A DNA stretch of 64,000 bases. Source: an uncultured delta proteobacterium. Its GTDB lineage: Bacteria > Myxococcota_A > Polyangia > Polyangiales > Polyangiaceae. The DNA is taken from contig CAITIQ010000574.1 in assembly GCA_903892415.1 (NCBI GenBank), positions 1 through 64,000 of the forward strand, in the 5' to 3' direction. Both the position numbers and the translations under genes were made by a program. Below are positions 41,443 through 50,932 of this stretch, piece after piece; positions within the stretch are counted from its first letter, which is position 1, and every line of letters begins with the position of its first letter. A model generated the notes under the pieces. The model was not told where the DNA came from. It ran no database searches and saw only the letters and a list, made by a program, of their open reading frames with translations.

Positions 41443-43377
41443 ATGCGGGCGATGGCAGCGTGCCTGGTTTGCGGATTCGAGGGGGACCCTCGAGTTCAGC
41501 CAGCTCAGTCCTCCCAGGGTCATACCGGGAGTGCTGGCAAGCCTCTTTGCATGCGCTGTGGAGCTTTGCTTCCGACAGGAGAGCAGGATGCTCGACGACG
41601 AGCTCAAAGAACCATGCTCGGCGGAGCGCTTGCACCGCCCTCGCAACCAGCACCTTCGAGCCCACTCTCCGAGCTCACCCGAACGGCTGTGATGTCGCGT
41701 CCCCCTGTGACACCGCCCGCGGAAGGCACCAATCCAGGGTTCGCTTCGCTGCTCGACGCCAACGCAGCGACCATCGTGGACACGCCAGACTTCCACTCGC
41801 TGCGCCGAACGATGCCGATCGATCCGAAAGCGGCGCCGCAGAACCCGGCGCACCCGGATGCACGTGCCCCCGTCGCGGGCTCCCCCGCTTCACGAGGGCA
41901 GGGCACCTTGCTGGGCGTTGCACGGCCGGGCATCGCTCCGCTATCGGCTTCGCTTCCTCCGCGGGTCGAGGCGCAATCCCCTCCTTCGTACAACCAACAA
42001 CCTCCAGCGTACCAACCGTTCGAGGAGTTGGGCGCTACGGCGCAGGTCCCGCGAAAGCTGCAGCAGAATGTCGCTAAGGAGCTGCAGAAAGCGCGCATAC
42101 CCGCCGCGGAGGTCCATCCTCTTGGAAAGCGAAGGATCGATCGCGCAGTCAAGCCGGCTTCGCCGAAACAGCGGAGCAGCCGCAGGCCGCTACTGTTGCT
42201 TGGAGCAGCGGTGATCGTCGTCGTGGGAGCGGTGGCGCTAGCGCTGTTCTGGCCGCGTGCGGCACCGATCGAAGCGCGTGTCCGTGCCGCAGATGGCGGC
42301 AGCGAAGTGCTGGACCTCACGTGTCCGAGTTGCCCTGACGGCACGACGATCAAGTCGAGGACCTCAGAGGGGGTCGTGAAGGCTGGTCGGGTGTCGCTAC
42401 CGCTCCCGGCACCGCTTCCGATTGGGGATTCCTCGATGAAGCTCTCGATCGACAGACCCGGGAATGGGCGTGATGAGTCGGTCACCATTCCAGCGCGAGT
42501 GGCCTACCGCATCCGTCCCGACCTCGCCACGTTGGAGGCGGACTCGCCCAGTCTTCAAGTCGTGATCGAGGCGATGCCCGGCGCGAGCGTCATCCTCGAT
42601 GGGGAGCCTGTTTCGTTGCACGACGGCAGAGCCGTCAAGACGATCGACGTTCGCAAAGAGGTCACAGGCGCGGACCCCGATGGCGCAGCTCAGCTATCGC
42701 GCAAGATAACGTTTTCCGTCACTCCCCCAGGCGGCGATGAGGAGAAGGGCGTCGTTGCAGTCGCCGTTCCAATTCTGCCGCTCACAATTGACGCGCCCGG
42801 CCGCGCGACCGTCACCGAAAAGCCCAACTTCTACCTCTCCGGCCGGACGACACCGGGCGCGGAAATCGTGGTTGCCGGCCGCAGCCTGGGTGTCGCAAGA
42901 GACGGAACCTTCGCCCAAACCATGAACGTGTCGAGCGTGGGCTCGACCGAAATTGAGGTCCGGGCAAAGATGGCCGGGCGGGCTCCACGTCTGGTTCGAA
43001 TCTCGGTCGAGCGTGTCGCGGACCTCAAGTCGGCCGTTCGCGCCTTTGACAAGCGAGCGCCGATCACCCTGGCAGAGGCCATCGCGGCACCGAACGAGAG
43101 CAAAGGAAAGGCCATCGTTCTGCTCGGTGAAGTGCTCGAGGCCCAGCAGGTTGGTGGCCTGACCAACATGGTGCTCCGACCAACCAAGCCCAGCTGCGGA
43201 GACGGCTGCGTGGTTCGCATGGTGCAGGGTCGCAACGACCTGGGCTATGCGCGAGGGTCGGTCGTACGAGCGTTCGGCTTTGTCAACGGCACCGTAACGC
43301 AGGACGGCAAGTCGGTTCCCGACATCGACGTCGCGTTCTCCTTCGACGACCGCGAGCTGGACAAGCCGAAGCCATGA
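41443..43377 (+). CDS. Zinc-ribbon membrane protein with extracytoplasmic beta domains, 644 aa
   Basis: N-terminal CLVCGFEG and CMRCGALL form a zinc ribbon (residues about 7-39). A long Pro/Ala/Ser-rich cytoplasmic region follows. One membrane helix (LLLLGAAVIVVVGAVALALFW) lies near 250-270. The C-terminal ~370 residues are outside: a CPSCPDG loop, repeated strands such as TIDAPGRATVTEKPNFYLSG and AEIVVAGRSL that resemble Ig-like or PEGA-like modules, then a final ~110-residue domain with paired cysteines (PSCGDGCVVRM). Start ATG 41443 or 41452. Its stop overlaps the kinase start (ATGA at 43374-43377), so they are coupled. Confidence 0.8.
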   Translation: MRAMAACLVCGFEGDPRVQPAQSSQGHTGSAGKPLCMRCGALLPTGEQDARRRAQRTMLGGALAPPSQPAPSSPLSELTRTAVMSRPPVTPPAEGTNPGFASLLDANAATIVDTPDFHSLRRTMPIDPKAAPQNPAHPDARAPVAGSPASRGQGTLLGVARPGIAPLSASLPPRVEAQSPPSYNQQPPAYQPFEELGATAQVPRKLQQNVAKELQKARIPAAEVHPLGKRRIDRAVKPASPKQRSSRRPLLLLGAAVIVVVGAVALALFWPRAAPIEARVRAADGGSEVLDLTCPSCPDGTTIKSRTSEGVVKAGRVSLPLPAPLPIGDSSMKLSIDRPGNGRDESVTIPARVAYRIRPDLATLEADSPSLQVVIEAMPGASVILDGEPVSLHDGRAVKTIDVRKEVTGADPDGAAQLSRKITFSVTPPGGDEEKGVVAVAVPILPLTIDAPGRATVTEKPNFYLSGRTTPGAEIVVAGRSLGVARDGTFAQTMNVSSVGSTEIEVRAKMAGRAPRLVRISVERVADLKSAVRAFDKRAPITLAEAIAAPNESKGKAIVLLGEVLEAQQVGGLTNMVLRPTKPSCGDGCVVRMVQGRNDLGYARGSVVRAFGFVNGTVTQDGKSVPDIDVAFSFDDRELDKPKP

Positions 43378-45566
43378 CCTTCTCGGAGGACAGCCGGAGC
43401 GGCGGCCACTCAAGCGACGACGGCATCGACGATCTTCGGAAGTGCCCGCGCTGCGGAGAGCGCGCGCCGGTGCTCAGCGATGGCGTCTGTGCGCGCTGTC
43501 GCTCGCTGGTGATCGCCAAAACGCTGCCTCACGGCATCACCAACCTCGAGGTCGAGAAGCTCCGCGTCTCGGTGGTGGACGGTGCTATCGACGACGCTCA
43601 CCATCGCGTTGATCCATTGATTGGACTCGTCGTCGCCGAGCGCTACCGCATTGTGGAGCCTCTGGGCCGCGGCGGGATGGGCGTGGTCTACAAGGTCGAG
43701 CATGTTCGGATCGGCAAGCTGCTCGCGATGAAGCTGCTAGCCGGTGAGCTATCGCGAAATCAGGAGGTCGTGCGTCGTTTCAAAACCGAGGCCTTGACCG
43801 CTTCCAGGTTGTCGTCCCCCAACACGGTACAGGTCTTCGACTACGGCGTATCGGACGGCTTGACCTACCTCGTCATGGAATTGGTCGCGGGAGATGACTT
43901 GGGCCGCGTGCTCCGCCACGCCGTCACGCTCCCAGCAAACCGGATGGGCGCACTCGCAATCCAGATAGGCAACTCGCTAGCCGAAGCCCACACCAAAGGC
44001 ATCGTGCATCGCGACATCAAACCGGAGAACGTCATGCTGGTAAAAACGCGTGACAACTCTGAGCTAGCCAAGGTCTTAGACTTCGGCTTGGCCAAGCTCC
44101 GTGAAGGTTCCGAGCTTTCCGAACTAACGAGCCAGGGAGCGATCGTGGGCACACCCTACTTCATGTCCCCAGAGCAGATTCGGGGAGAGCCAGTCGACGC
44201 CCGGAGCGACATCTACTCGTTAGGCGCGCTCATGTACCGCGCATTGACTGGACTCTACCCGTTCAACGGACCAACGCCGATGAGCGTCTTCGCAAAGCAC
44301 CTAACCGAGGAGGTAGCGCCGCCGCACCTCATCAACCCGACGATCTCGCTGGGAATGAGCAAGATCGTGGAGAGGACGTTAGCCAAAGACCCCGGTGACC
44401 GCTACCAACGGGTGGATGATTTGCAATCGGCACTTGTCGCTGAACTCGCAGATCTAGGCGCGTCCAACGCTGAAGCGCTGCTCGACTCGGGCGCAATTCG
44501 AAATCTGGAGAAGCCGGTTACAGCGCAAGCTGCCATCGACGCGATTGCAACTCGCGACGAAGTTGAGAGTTACGAACGCAGCCTCAAGCGCACACGCGTT
44601 GGAGCGTGGTTCACGGTGATCGCCTTGATCGTCGGCGGGTTGGCGTTCGGGGCGCATAAGCTCCTGACAGATCGCGAGCAGCGCTTCGAGGGGGATGAGT
44701 CGGAGCCAAACAATGAGGTGGCGCAGGCGAATGATGTTCCGTTTGGCACTCCGGTGCGCGCCCAACTGGGCAAGAGAATGTCCGCCACCGAAAGCGACAT
44801 CGACTTTTTCAATGTAGTTGTTCCTGAGGCGGACGTACCGGCGTCGCTACTGATGCGCTCATTGCCGAACATTCCACTTTGCGTACAGGTCTTTCAAAAG
44901 GGGCTGACGACCCCGAATGCTCAATACTGTTCGGGGCGTCCCAATCTGGACCTCGACATACCAGCCTTGCGGCTGCCCGCCGGGGCCTACGTTCTCGCAG
45001 TGATTCAGGACTTGGACGGCTATGGAGAATCACGTGCGCCGGTGCATGAAAATGTTTCGGACTACTATTCGATCGTTCTAGGACCGGGCGCCGAAACGGA
45101 AGGTTTTGAGGTTGAGCCCAACGACGACCCTGCCCACTCGACGATGCTCGCAACCGGGCAGACCGTGCGCGGCACGCTGGGCTGGATCAACGATCAGGAC
45201 ATTATCTGCGCCGACGTGCAAGCCAACGCCCGGTTCCGTTTCCGCATCGATGACGACGCTCGTGACTCAGGGACGGTGTTGGCTGTCTCCGTCCTTCGAG
45301 GCGGAGAGGAGGGTCCTTCGATTCGAGTTCACGCTGACCGCCAACGCAAAGCGACTGCCTCGGACGTTCCCAGCCCCTATAGCGGAATCACCTTTCAAGG
45401 ACTGACGGCGACCTGCATCAAGCTACGAGTCGTTCCGACTGCGGTGGGCTCGGCCTCCCCCCCCACCGCGAGTTCCGCGAGCGCCAACGTAGTGCCCAGC
45501 GGGCCACCGCTCGTTCCGCGCGGAAGCAAAGCGCAATACCGCATCACCTTGGAGCCGGTCCCTTGA
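43374..45566 (+). CDS. Receptor Ser/Thr kinase with zinc ribbon and two PPC-like domains, 730 aa
   Basis: N-terminal zinc ribbon CPRC...CARC (Cys24, 27, 39, 42) mirrors that of the upstream protein. Kinase domain about 90-355: GRGGMG (98-103), Lys120, HRDIKPEN (HRD 212-214), DFG, GTPYFMSPEQ; all canonical. One membrane helix at about 409-428. The outside part holds two pre-peptidase C-terminal (PPC)-like repeats starting SEPNNEVAQAN (about 443) and EPNDDPAHSTM (about 580), folds that often bind glycans or calcium. So a cytosolic kinase is linked to an extracytoplasmic sensor. Middle gene of a three-gene coupled operon. Confidence 0.93.
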   Translation: MTFSEDSRSGGHSSDDGIDDLRKCPRCGERAPVLSDGVCARCRSLVIAKTLPHGITNLEVEKLRVSVVDGAIDDAHHRVDPLIGLVVAERYRIVEPLGRGGMGVVYKVEHVRIGKLLAMKLLAGELSRNQEVVRRFKTEALTASRLSSPNTVQVFDYGVSDGLTYLVMELVAGDDLGRVLRHAVTLPANRMGALAIQIGNSLAEAHTKGIVHRDIKPENVMLVKTRDNSELAKVLDFGLAKLREGSELSELTSQGAIVGTPYFMSPEQIRGEPVDARSDIYSLGALMYRALTGLYPFNGPTPMSVFAKHLTEEVAPPHLINPTISLGMSKIVERTLAKDPGDRYQRVDDLQSALVAELADLGASNAEALLDSGAIRNLEKPVTAQAAIDAIATRDEVESYERSLKRTRVGAWFTVIALIVGGLAFGAHKLLTDREQRFEGDESEPNNEVAQANDVPFGTPVRAQLGKRMSATESDIDFFNVVVPEADVPASLLMRSLPNIPLCVQVFQKGLTTPNAQYCSGRPNLDLDIPALRLPAGAYVLAVIQDLDGYGESRAPVHENVSDYYSIVLGPGAETEGFEVEPNDDPAHSTMLATGQTVRGTLGWINDQDIICADVQANARFRFRIDDDARDSGTVLAVSVLRGGEEGPSIRVHADRQRKATASDVPSPYSGITFQGLTATCIKLRVVPTAVGSASPPTASSASANVVPSGPPLVPRGSKAQYRITLEPVP

Positions 45567-46834
45567 AGGCCCGCCTAGCACACTGCGTATTGGCGGCGGT
45601 CACTGCAACAGGCTTGTCCGCAGCACGAGCCGAGACGCTCGATCCAGCGTTTCCCGAACCATTGATACTTGGGGAGCCAATCGGGATTCTCGCGTCTGAG
45701 CGAGTGAACCGTGAACGCACCAATCGCTCGACCTTCGTGCTACCGACGGTGCTCGATGAGGTCGGACGCGCCCAGGTGGGTGCCTTCGTATTGCCCCCCA
45801 CGATCGACGCTGACGGTGAGGCCTTGGTAGCGACGGTTTCGGCCGAGGTCGTCGCCCTTTCCTTGCCGTGCATTGGCAATACAAGTTCGGCCTGCGCGAA
45901 CCGCCAGCCGAAGCGGCGTCGCGTTGGCAGCTCTCCCGCAACAGCGCCACTAGTCAGACTCTCGAGCGGAAAGACGGCGATGCTCGTCGGCTCGCCGGCG
46001 CTGGTCATTCTCGCCCCCGATGGCACGCTGGAGGCGACTGTCGCCTTGCCGCGCGGAGCCTTTCCAACCGGCCCCAGTCACGCCGATGCGAGCGTTGCGT
46101 TGGTTGCCACCTTGGATGGTGGGCTGGTGCTAACTGCGCAGCGGCTGCTCTTGGTCATCGACTCGAGCGGTCGCATCCTGACCAAGACAACACTTCCAGA
46201 TCGCCTGGCCTCCCCAGTAATGCCGTTTGGCGATGGCTTCGTCGGGGTGCTGGAATCCGGGTTCGTTATCGCGATCCAGCCGCCGCTGGCGCCTCGCGTA
46301 TTGGGCACCGTAGGCGCCATTGTGCCGCGCTCAGCCGTACTAATGAATCAACGAACGTTGCTGGTGACCACCCCTACACAGCGGACGGTCACCTTCGACC
46401 TGATCGCACGCAAAGCCTCGACGCCTTTTGCAGATCTTCAGGCTCCACTTCACTCACCGCCATCGCTTGCTCAAGATGGCTCCGTTTGGATCGTCGGGTT
46501 GGATGGCATGGTGCTGGGGCTCACCCCAGATGGCCAACGCAACGTCGTCGTTCCTGCGGAGAAGGGGCTCCCGGCGAATCGTGCCCCTGATGAGCTGTTC
46601 GGAGCGGGCGACCTTTCTCCGCTTGTGGACCGTGATGGCCAGGTGGCCTTTGCCCGCCCTGGCGGGCGACTTGGACTTATTGAACGCGGCAAGCTGAGCA
46701 CAACGACGGACCGCGCCTGCAACGTCCCGGTCTTCCTGACGTTGATTGGGGACAAGGATCTTTTGGTTGGCTGCCGAGACGGCACCCTGATCCGCTTTGG
46801 AGAGCCCAAAGAGACCCAGTCCGCCAAGCCGTAA
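45563..46834 (+). CDS. Secreted beta-propeller-like protein, 423 aa
   Basis: TTG at 45563 overlaps the kinase TGA (TTGA). A Sec signal ends in ARA (about residue 23). The body has repeated strand pairs (LVLTAQRLLLVIDSSGRIL, GFVIAIQPP, DGSVWIVGLDGMVLGLTPDG) typical of PQQ/WD-type propellers; two cysteine pairs (PCIGNTSSAC and RACNVPV with GCRDG) may be disulfides. It is likely an extracytoplasmic partner or ligand for the kinase encoded immediately upstream. Confidence 0.82.
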   Translation: MKARLAHCVLAAVTATGLSAARAETLDPAFPEPLILGEPIGILASERVNRERTNRSTFVLPTVLDEVGRAQVGAFVLPPTIDADGEALVATVSAEVVALSLPCIGNTSSACANRQPKRRRVGSSPATAPLVRLSSGKTAMLVGSPALVILAPDGTLEATVALPRGAFPTGPSHADASVALVATLDGGLVLTAQRLLLVIDSSGRILTKTTLPDRLASPVMPFGDGFVGVLESGFVIAIQPPLAPRVLGTVGAIVPRSAVLMNQRTLLVTTPTQRTVTFDLIARKASTPFADLQAPLHSPPSLAQDGSVWIVGLDGMVLGLTPDGQRNVVVPAEKGLPANRAPDELFGAGDLSPLVDRDGQVAFARPGGRLGLIERGKLSTTTDRACNVPVFLTLIGDKDLLVGCRDGTLIRFGEPKETQSAKP

Positions 46835-46850
46835 CGGGCCTCCCACCTAA

Positions 46851-47165
46851 CTAGGAGATTTCTCCGTTCTTCGCCTTTGCGATCCAAACGAGGATCTCGC
46901 GTTCAATCACCTCGAGGGCCATTGAACGAAAGGGTCGCAACAAGAACGGCACATCGAGATCGAGCGTGACGTCTTTGTCGAGCACTTCGACCTTGCCCTC
47001 GAGGCTGACCCCCTTCACCCGGAAGCTGACGTTGGCGCTGTAGTCGCCAGTCCAGACCGTCTTCGGATTGTACTCGGTGTACTTCGCCGCATAGGCCTCA
47101 AACGCAGCCGCAGTAACCTTCTTGGCGAGGTCTCGGCCGAGACCATGCGTCACTCGATGCTCCAT
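46851..47165 (-). CDS. Polyhydroxyalkanoic acid system (PHA granule-associated) family protein, 104 aa
   Basis: Small basic/acidic protein with the pattern HRVTHGLGRDLAKKVTAAAF, then strands YSANVSFRVKGVSLEGKVEVLDKDVTLDLDVPFLLR (cited in part) and a C-terminal helix. This matches the PHA_gran_rgn family in length and layout; members occur with PHA synthesis genes but also alone. No PHA synthase is visible here, so the role is uncertain. It is convergent with the propeller gene. Confidence 0.7.
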   Translation of the reverse strand: MEHRVTHGLGRDLAKKVTAAAFEAYAAKYTEYNPKTVWTGDYSANVSFRVKGVSLEGKVEVLDKDVTLDLDVPFLLRPFRSMALEVIEREILVWIAKAKNGEIS

Positions 47166-47285
47166 GAATCACCTCTTTGTGGCGCTGCAGGATACTCACC
47201 CGGAGTGGACGGCGTCCACACAGTGGACGAAGCGCCGCGTGAAGAAACTGGGCCAATGTCGGACTCTCGAGGCAGATTGAGCGCG

Positions 47286-48905
47286 ATGAGAGCGACCTCG
47301 TGGTTCGGCGCAGTTTGTACGCTGATTTTGGCGACTTCATGTGGTGGGACGGCGTCCCCAACAACGCCACAAGCAAACGTCGTTGAGGCGGAAGTTGCCC
47401 CCGCGGAGCAGGCCAGCAGCCGAGATGAGAGCGCAGACGCGCAAGCCGAGATTGCTCCGCCAGAGGCAAAGCCAGCAAAGGAGCTTGATGGGCCTCGTAT
47501 CGGCGCGCTTGGTCCTCACACGTGGATCTGGAAGAAGCCAGAGCGTAAGGGCCTCGCCATCGGCAAGATGCGGATCGGCACGACAGTGAAGCTAAAAGCC
47601 ACTGAGCCGCTCGACGGTCCCGGCTGCCGCGGTAAGTGGTATTCGATTGAGCCTCGCGGCTACGTTTGTGACGATGACACAGCCACGCTCGACCTGGAGG
47701 ATCCCAAGTTCAAAGCGCTGGCTGATTCGGCGCCGGACAACGGAGTGTGGCCCTATCGCTACGCGCACTCCAACGGCACGCCAATGTACAGCCGGGTCCC
47801 GACGAAAGAAGAATGGGAAAAGGCTGAGCGGGAGTATGGCCCCGTCAATACCTGGAAGCCGCTTGGGGCCTGGGCCATTGGCCACGAGGAGAACATCGTT
47901 GATGAGCCGATCAAGGCCACGGACGAGCGGCCCTACTTCATCGATGAGCAGGGCAAGCGCACCGCCCCCGGCGGTAACTACAACAACAAAATCCTAGTTT
48001 GGAAGCGCATGCCCGCGGGCTCGATGTTGGCCTATTCGAAAGCCTTTGAAATGCATGGGCGCGTCTGGCTCGTCACCCCCGACACAATGATTGTTCCAGC
48101 GGATCGCGTGAGCGATATGAAGCGGTCCGAGTTTGAGGCCGTGCACTTCGACAAGAGCGAACTGCGACTACCGTTTGCCTGGAATCGCTCCAAAAAGCCG
48201 ATCTCGCTCTACCGCAAAGACGACGCCGGAAACTTCGTAGCAACGGCGGCGACGCTAGCGCCAAAGTCACCCATCGAGATCAACGATACCGAGGTAAAAA
48301 AGGGCGGCTTTCTCTACTTCGAGCTGCGCAACGAGCCTGGGGTTTACGTGGGTCGCAGTGACGCCCCGGAGAAGCAGCTGGACGGTGACGTAACCATCAC
48401 ACGGCTTGCGACCAAGCTGCCCAACGGGATCGCGGAAGGAGAAAAGTGGCTCCAAGTTCGGGTCGTGCCAGGAACCATGACCGCCTATCAGGGGTTGACC
48501 CCGGTGATGACCACCCTTTTCTCACCGGGCAAAGGTGGACCGCCGCTGCCGAGCTACAAGTTCCCTGAGGACCACTCAAAGTACGCGACGACCGCCTTGG
48601 GACACTTCCCCATTGAATGGAAAGAGCGCGTCGCCACGATGTCGAACGAAAAAGGTGAACCCAAGGTGTTGTGGTTTACCGACGTCCCTCACCAGCAGTA
48701 CCTCAAAGCGCCGCTAGCCTTGCACGTCACCTACTGGCATGAGGACTTTGGGAAGCGCAAGAGCGCCGAGTGCCTGAATGTTTCGCCCCGCGATGGCGAG
48801 TGGCTCTTCAACTGGACCGATCCTGTCCTCCCCGATGGCTGGAACGCCATCGGAGCAGGTCAAGGCAACGGCAAGAGCACTCCCATCTCAGTTACTGCGA
48901 ACTAA
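47286..48905 (+). CDS. L,D-transpeptidase-type lipoprotein with variant active site, 539 aa
   Basis: ATG at 47286 gives a signal with lipobox ATSC. After an Ala/Glu/Pro-rich spacer come two SH3-like segments (TWIWKKPERKGLAIGKM, KWYSIEPRGYVC). The C-terminal ~150 residues match the YkuD fold: WLQVRVVPGTMTAYQG, HVTYWHEDFG and the active-site region KSAECLNVSPRDGEWLFNW followed by PVLPDGW. The usual SHGC is replaced by SAEC; the nucleophilic Cys is kept but the preceding His-Gly is lost. Second L,D-transpeptidase-like protein in the window. Its end overlaps the convergent propeller gene by 18 bases. Confidence 0.82.
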   Translation: MRATSWFGAVCTLILATSCGGTASPTTPQANVVEAEVAPAEQASSRDESADAQAEIAPPEAKPAKELDGPRIGALGPHTWIWKKPERKGLAIGKMRIGTTVKLKATEPLDGPGCRGKWYSIEPRGYVCDDDTATLDLEDPKFKALADSAPDNGVWPYRYAHSNGTPMYSRVPTKEEWEKAEREYGPVNTWKPLGAWAIGHEENIVDEPIKATDERPYFIDEQGKRTAPGGNYNNKILVWKRMPAGSMLAYSKAFEMHGRVWLVTPDTMIVPADRVSDMKRSEFEAVHFDKSELRLPFAWNRSKKPISLYRKDDAGNFVATAATLAPKSPIEINDTEVKKGGFLYFELRNEPGVYVGRSDAPEKQLDGDVTITRLATKLPNGIAEGEKWLQVRVVPGTMTAYQGLTPVMTTLFSPGKGGPPLPSYKFPEDHSKYATTALGHFPIEWKERVATMSNEKGEPKVLWFTDVPHQQYLKAPLALHVTYWHEDFGKRKSAECLNVSPRDGEWLFNWTDPVLPDGWNAIGAGQGNGKSTPISVTAN

Positions 48906-50222
48906 ATCGCTCGGTGATGAACGGCGGCGCCTCATACAGAGCATCAGCGCCGCTACCAGCGCGCCCAGCAAACTGGGCGCGCTCTTCGTTCGATCGTGAG
49001 CGCATTGGCAACCCCCGCTGCTACCACCGTCGCTTCCACCGGAGGTGGCGGCGCTGCTTACCGAGGGCTCCACAGGCGAACAAGAGTCCGTCTGTAAGAT
49101 CTGCTTTTGGGCGGCCCAGGGCCCCGGACAAGCTGTTTGGATTGCTGAGTCCGCCGCACAATTCGGGTCCGGCCCATCGAGACACGGGAGGTGATGAATC
49201 GCTTCGATGGAGGCGCCGCCGTCTTGACTGGCTCCAATCGTGAACTCCGCAGCGGCCTCGCGACCGCAGACAAACAACGCCTCGTTGGTCCAGGTCAAAC
49301 AGCGCACACCAACGTCGTTTACTTGGGTAAATTGAAAGTCGCTGGTCTTGGCGCCCCAGATGCCATCTTCGTCGCCCCCGACGCGAATCTCGCTGCCGTC
49401 GGGAGAAAGAGCAAACCCAAGGAGCTTGCCTTGGCCAGTAAAAACCTCTTGCCAGCTATCCCCAAAGTCGTTGGTCACCAATAAGCGACCGGCCAGTGAG
49501 GCGAGTCTCACATAGGCGGTACCAGGTAGTGCAGGATCGATGGCCGCGAGATAAGGGCCAGAATCATTGAGGCTGTCCGGGATCGGCTTGAGCGTCCAGG
49601 TTTCTCCCCCATCCATGGAGAGCGCGAGTTTGCCAACGTACTGACTGCTAGAGACGACCTCGAAGCCACTCACGTACAGCACCGCATCATCGGAAGGCGC
49701 TGCATCCAGGGTCAGCCCTAGAAAGTTGGTCGGCAACGATTGGCCTTTCTTTGACCAGTTGAGTCCGCCGTCCGAAGTCGCGAACACCCGGGTCTCGAAC
49801 ATGCTCCCGCCGAGACCGTTGGAATGGATGATGATCGCGCTGTTGGTTGCGCCCTTGAGTGCCGAAACATCAACCACATATTTGTCGGCTAGTTCGCCGG
49901 GGACCAAGCTGTAGTTGCACTTGTCCGGGGTCGAAACCACAAGGCCATCAAAGACGCCAGCGAGCAAAGCGCCGTTTCCCAACAGCGCAATCGGGGGATC
50001 GAGGATACCGCCGTAGAAAGCGGCTTCCTCGCAGGTCCACTGCCACGACGCGCCGCCGTCGAGAGAGTGAATGAACCCGTAGGTGGTCTGCACCGCAATG
50101 TCGTTGGGGTTCTCGGGGTTGACGACCAACTGTTGAGCGTCAGGGAAGCGCCCATTCGCGTGGGCCTCGAGCGGCGTCGCGCCAACGATGAGCGCTACCA
50201 ATGCGGTTCGAATTGCCATCAT
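48888..50222 (-). CDS. Secreted BNR/sialidase-like propeller with MYXO-CTERM-type tail, 444 aa
   Basis: ATG at 50222 overlaps the cytochrome stop (ATGA). A Sec signal ends in AHA (about 23). The body contains Asp-box style repeats (SLDGGASWQW, TSDGGLNWSKKG, SMDGGETWTLK, NDFGDSWQEV), the sign of a BNR propeller. The C-terminus carries a Gly/Ser linker, CQC, a hydrophobic helix LLGALVAALMLCM and then RRRRSS: the layout of the MYXO-CTERM sorting signal used for surface display. Third gene of a leftward operon. Confidence 0.9.
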   Translation of the reverse strand: MMAIRTALVALIVGATPLEAHANGRFPDAQQLVVNPENPNDIAVQTTYGFIHSLDGGASWQWTCEEAAFYGGILDPPIALLGNGALLAGVFDGLVVSTPDKCNYSLVPGELADKYVVDVSALKGATNSAIIIHSNGLGGSMFETRVFATSDGGLNWSKKGQSLPTNFLGLTLDAAPSDDAVLYVSGFEVVSSSQYVGKLALSMDGGETWTLKPIPDSLNDSGPYLAAIDPALPGTAYVRLASLAGRLLVTNDFGDSWQEVFTGQGKLLGFALSPDGSEIRVGGDEDGIWGAKTSDFQFTQVNDVGVRCLTWTNEALFVCGREAAAEFTIGASQDGGASIEAIHHLPCLDGPDPNCAADSAIQTACPGPWAAQKQILQTDSCSPVEPSVSSAATSGGSDGGSSGGCQCAHDRTKSAPSLLGALVAALMLCMRRRRSSPSDLVRSN

Positions 50223-50932
50223 GGCAGCCGCAAAAAGGTGAGGAGATCGGCGAGGTCCTCGTCGCTCATGACGTTGACTGAAAATGGCGGCATGGTGCCA
50301 CCGTAGCCGAGAAATCCGCCATGGCGTGTCTTCTCCACAAACACGAGCCGCCGGTCTTCGTCCGAGTATTCCGGCTCGGGGTGCGAAGCCAACGTGTCCT
50401 CCGGCAGTCGGTCCGCTGACGGTACGATGGCGCCCAGCCCGGAGGTGGAAGCGCCATGGCACGAACGACAGGCCGCATCGAACACCCTTGCACCGCGCGC
50501 TGCATCGCCAGGCTTCATATCCTTGACCTCGCCCAACTCGAACGGCTGTGGCTCGGTGCCCTGCTCGTCCGAAGAGATAGACTCGAGGAAGGCATAGGTC
50601 GCTACCGCCTCATCCTCTTCCCCGGTCCAAAGCTTGTTGGCCGCCATGAAGTAGTACCGGCAGTGGTTGATACTACGCAGCAGATCGAGTTCGGCACCGC
50701 CCCAGTACGAAGGGCGCTTGGTCACCCCCTTGAGGGACCCTCCCGACAGAAAGGTGCTCTCCAACGTGGTCGCGTGACAGTCGGCACAGGAAACGCGGTT
50801 GGAGGTTGCGTCGGAAAGGGCTGGGTCAGCGAACAACTTCTCGCCATATTCTGCGGCGGACAGCGTGACGACCACGGGTTCAGGGTCGCACGCGGTGAGC
50901 ACTGCGAATAGCGATAGCCCGAGCGCCCTCAT
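50219..50932 (-). CDS. Di-haem c-type cytochrome lipoprotein, 237 aa
   Basis: The signal ends in lipobox VLTAC. Two haem-binding motifs are visible: CADCH (about residue 50) and CRSCH (about 160), with downstream Met candidates TMPPF and YFMAANK. The C-terminal domain is a typical class I cytochrome c fold (DAARGARVFDAAC, later MSDEDLADLLTFL). It is likely an outer-membrane-anchored electron carrier or peroxidase-like domain. It overlaps both neighbours by four bases. Confidence 0.92.
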   Translation of the reverse strand: MRALGLSLFAVLTACDPEPVVVTLSAAEYGEKLFADPALSDATSNRVSCADCHATTLESTFLSGGSLKGVTKRPSYWGGAELDLLRSINHCRYYFMAANKLWTGEEDEAVATYAFLESISSDEQGTEPQPFELGEVKDMKPGDAARGARVFDAACRSCHGASTSGLGAIVPSADRLPEDTLASHPEPEYSDEDRRLVFVEKTRHGGFLGYGGTMPPFSVNVMSDEDLADLLTFLRLP

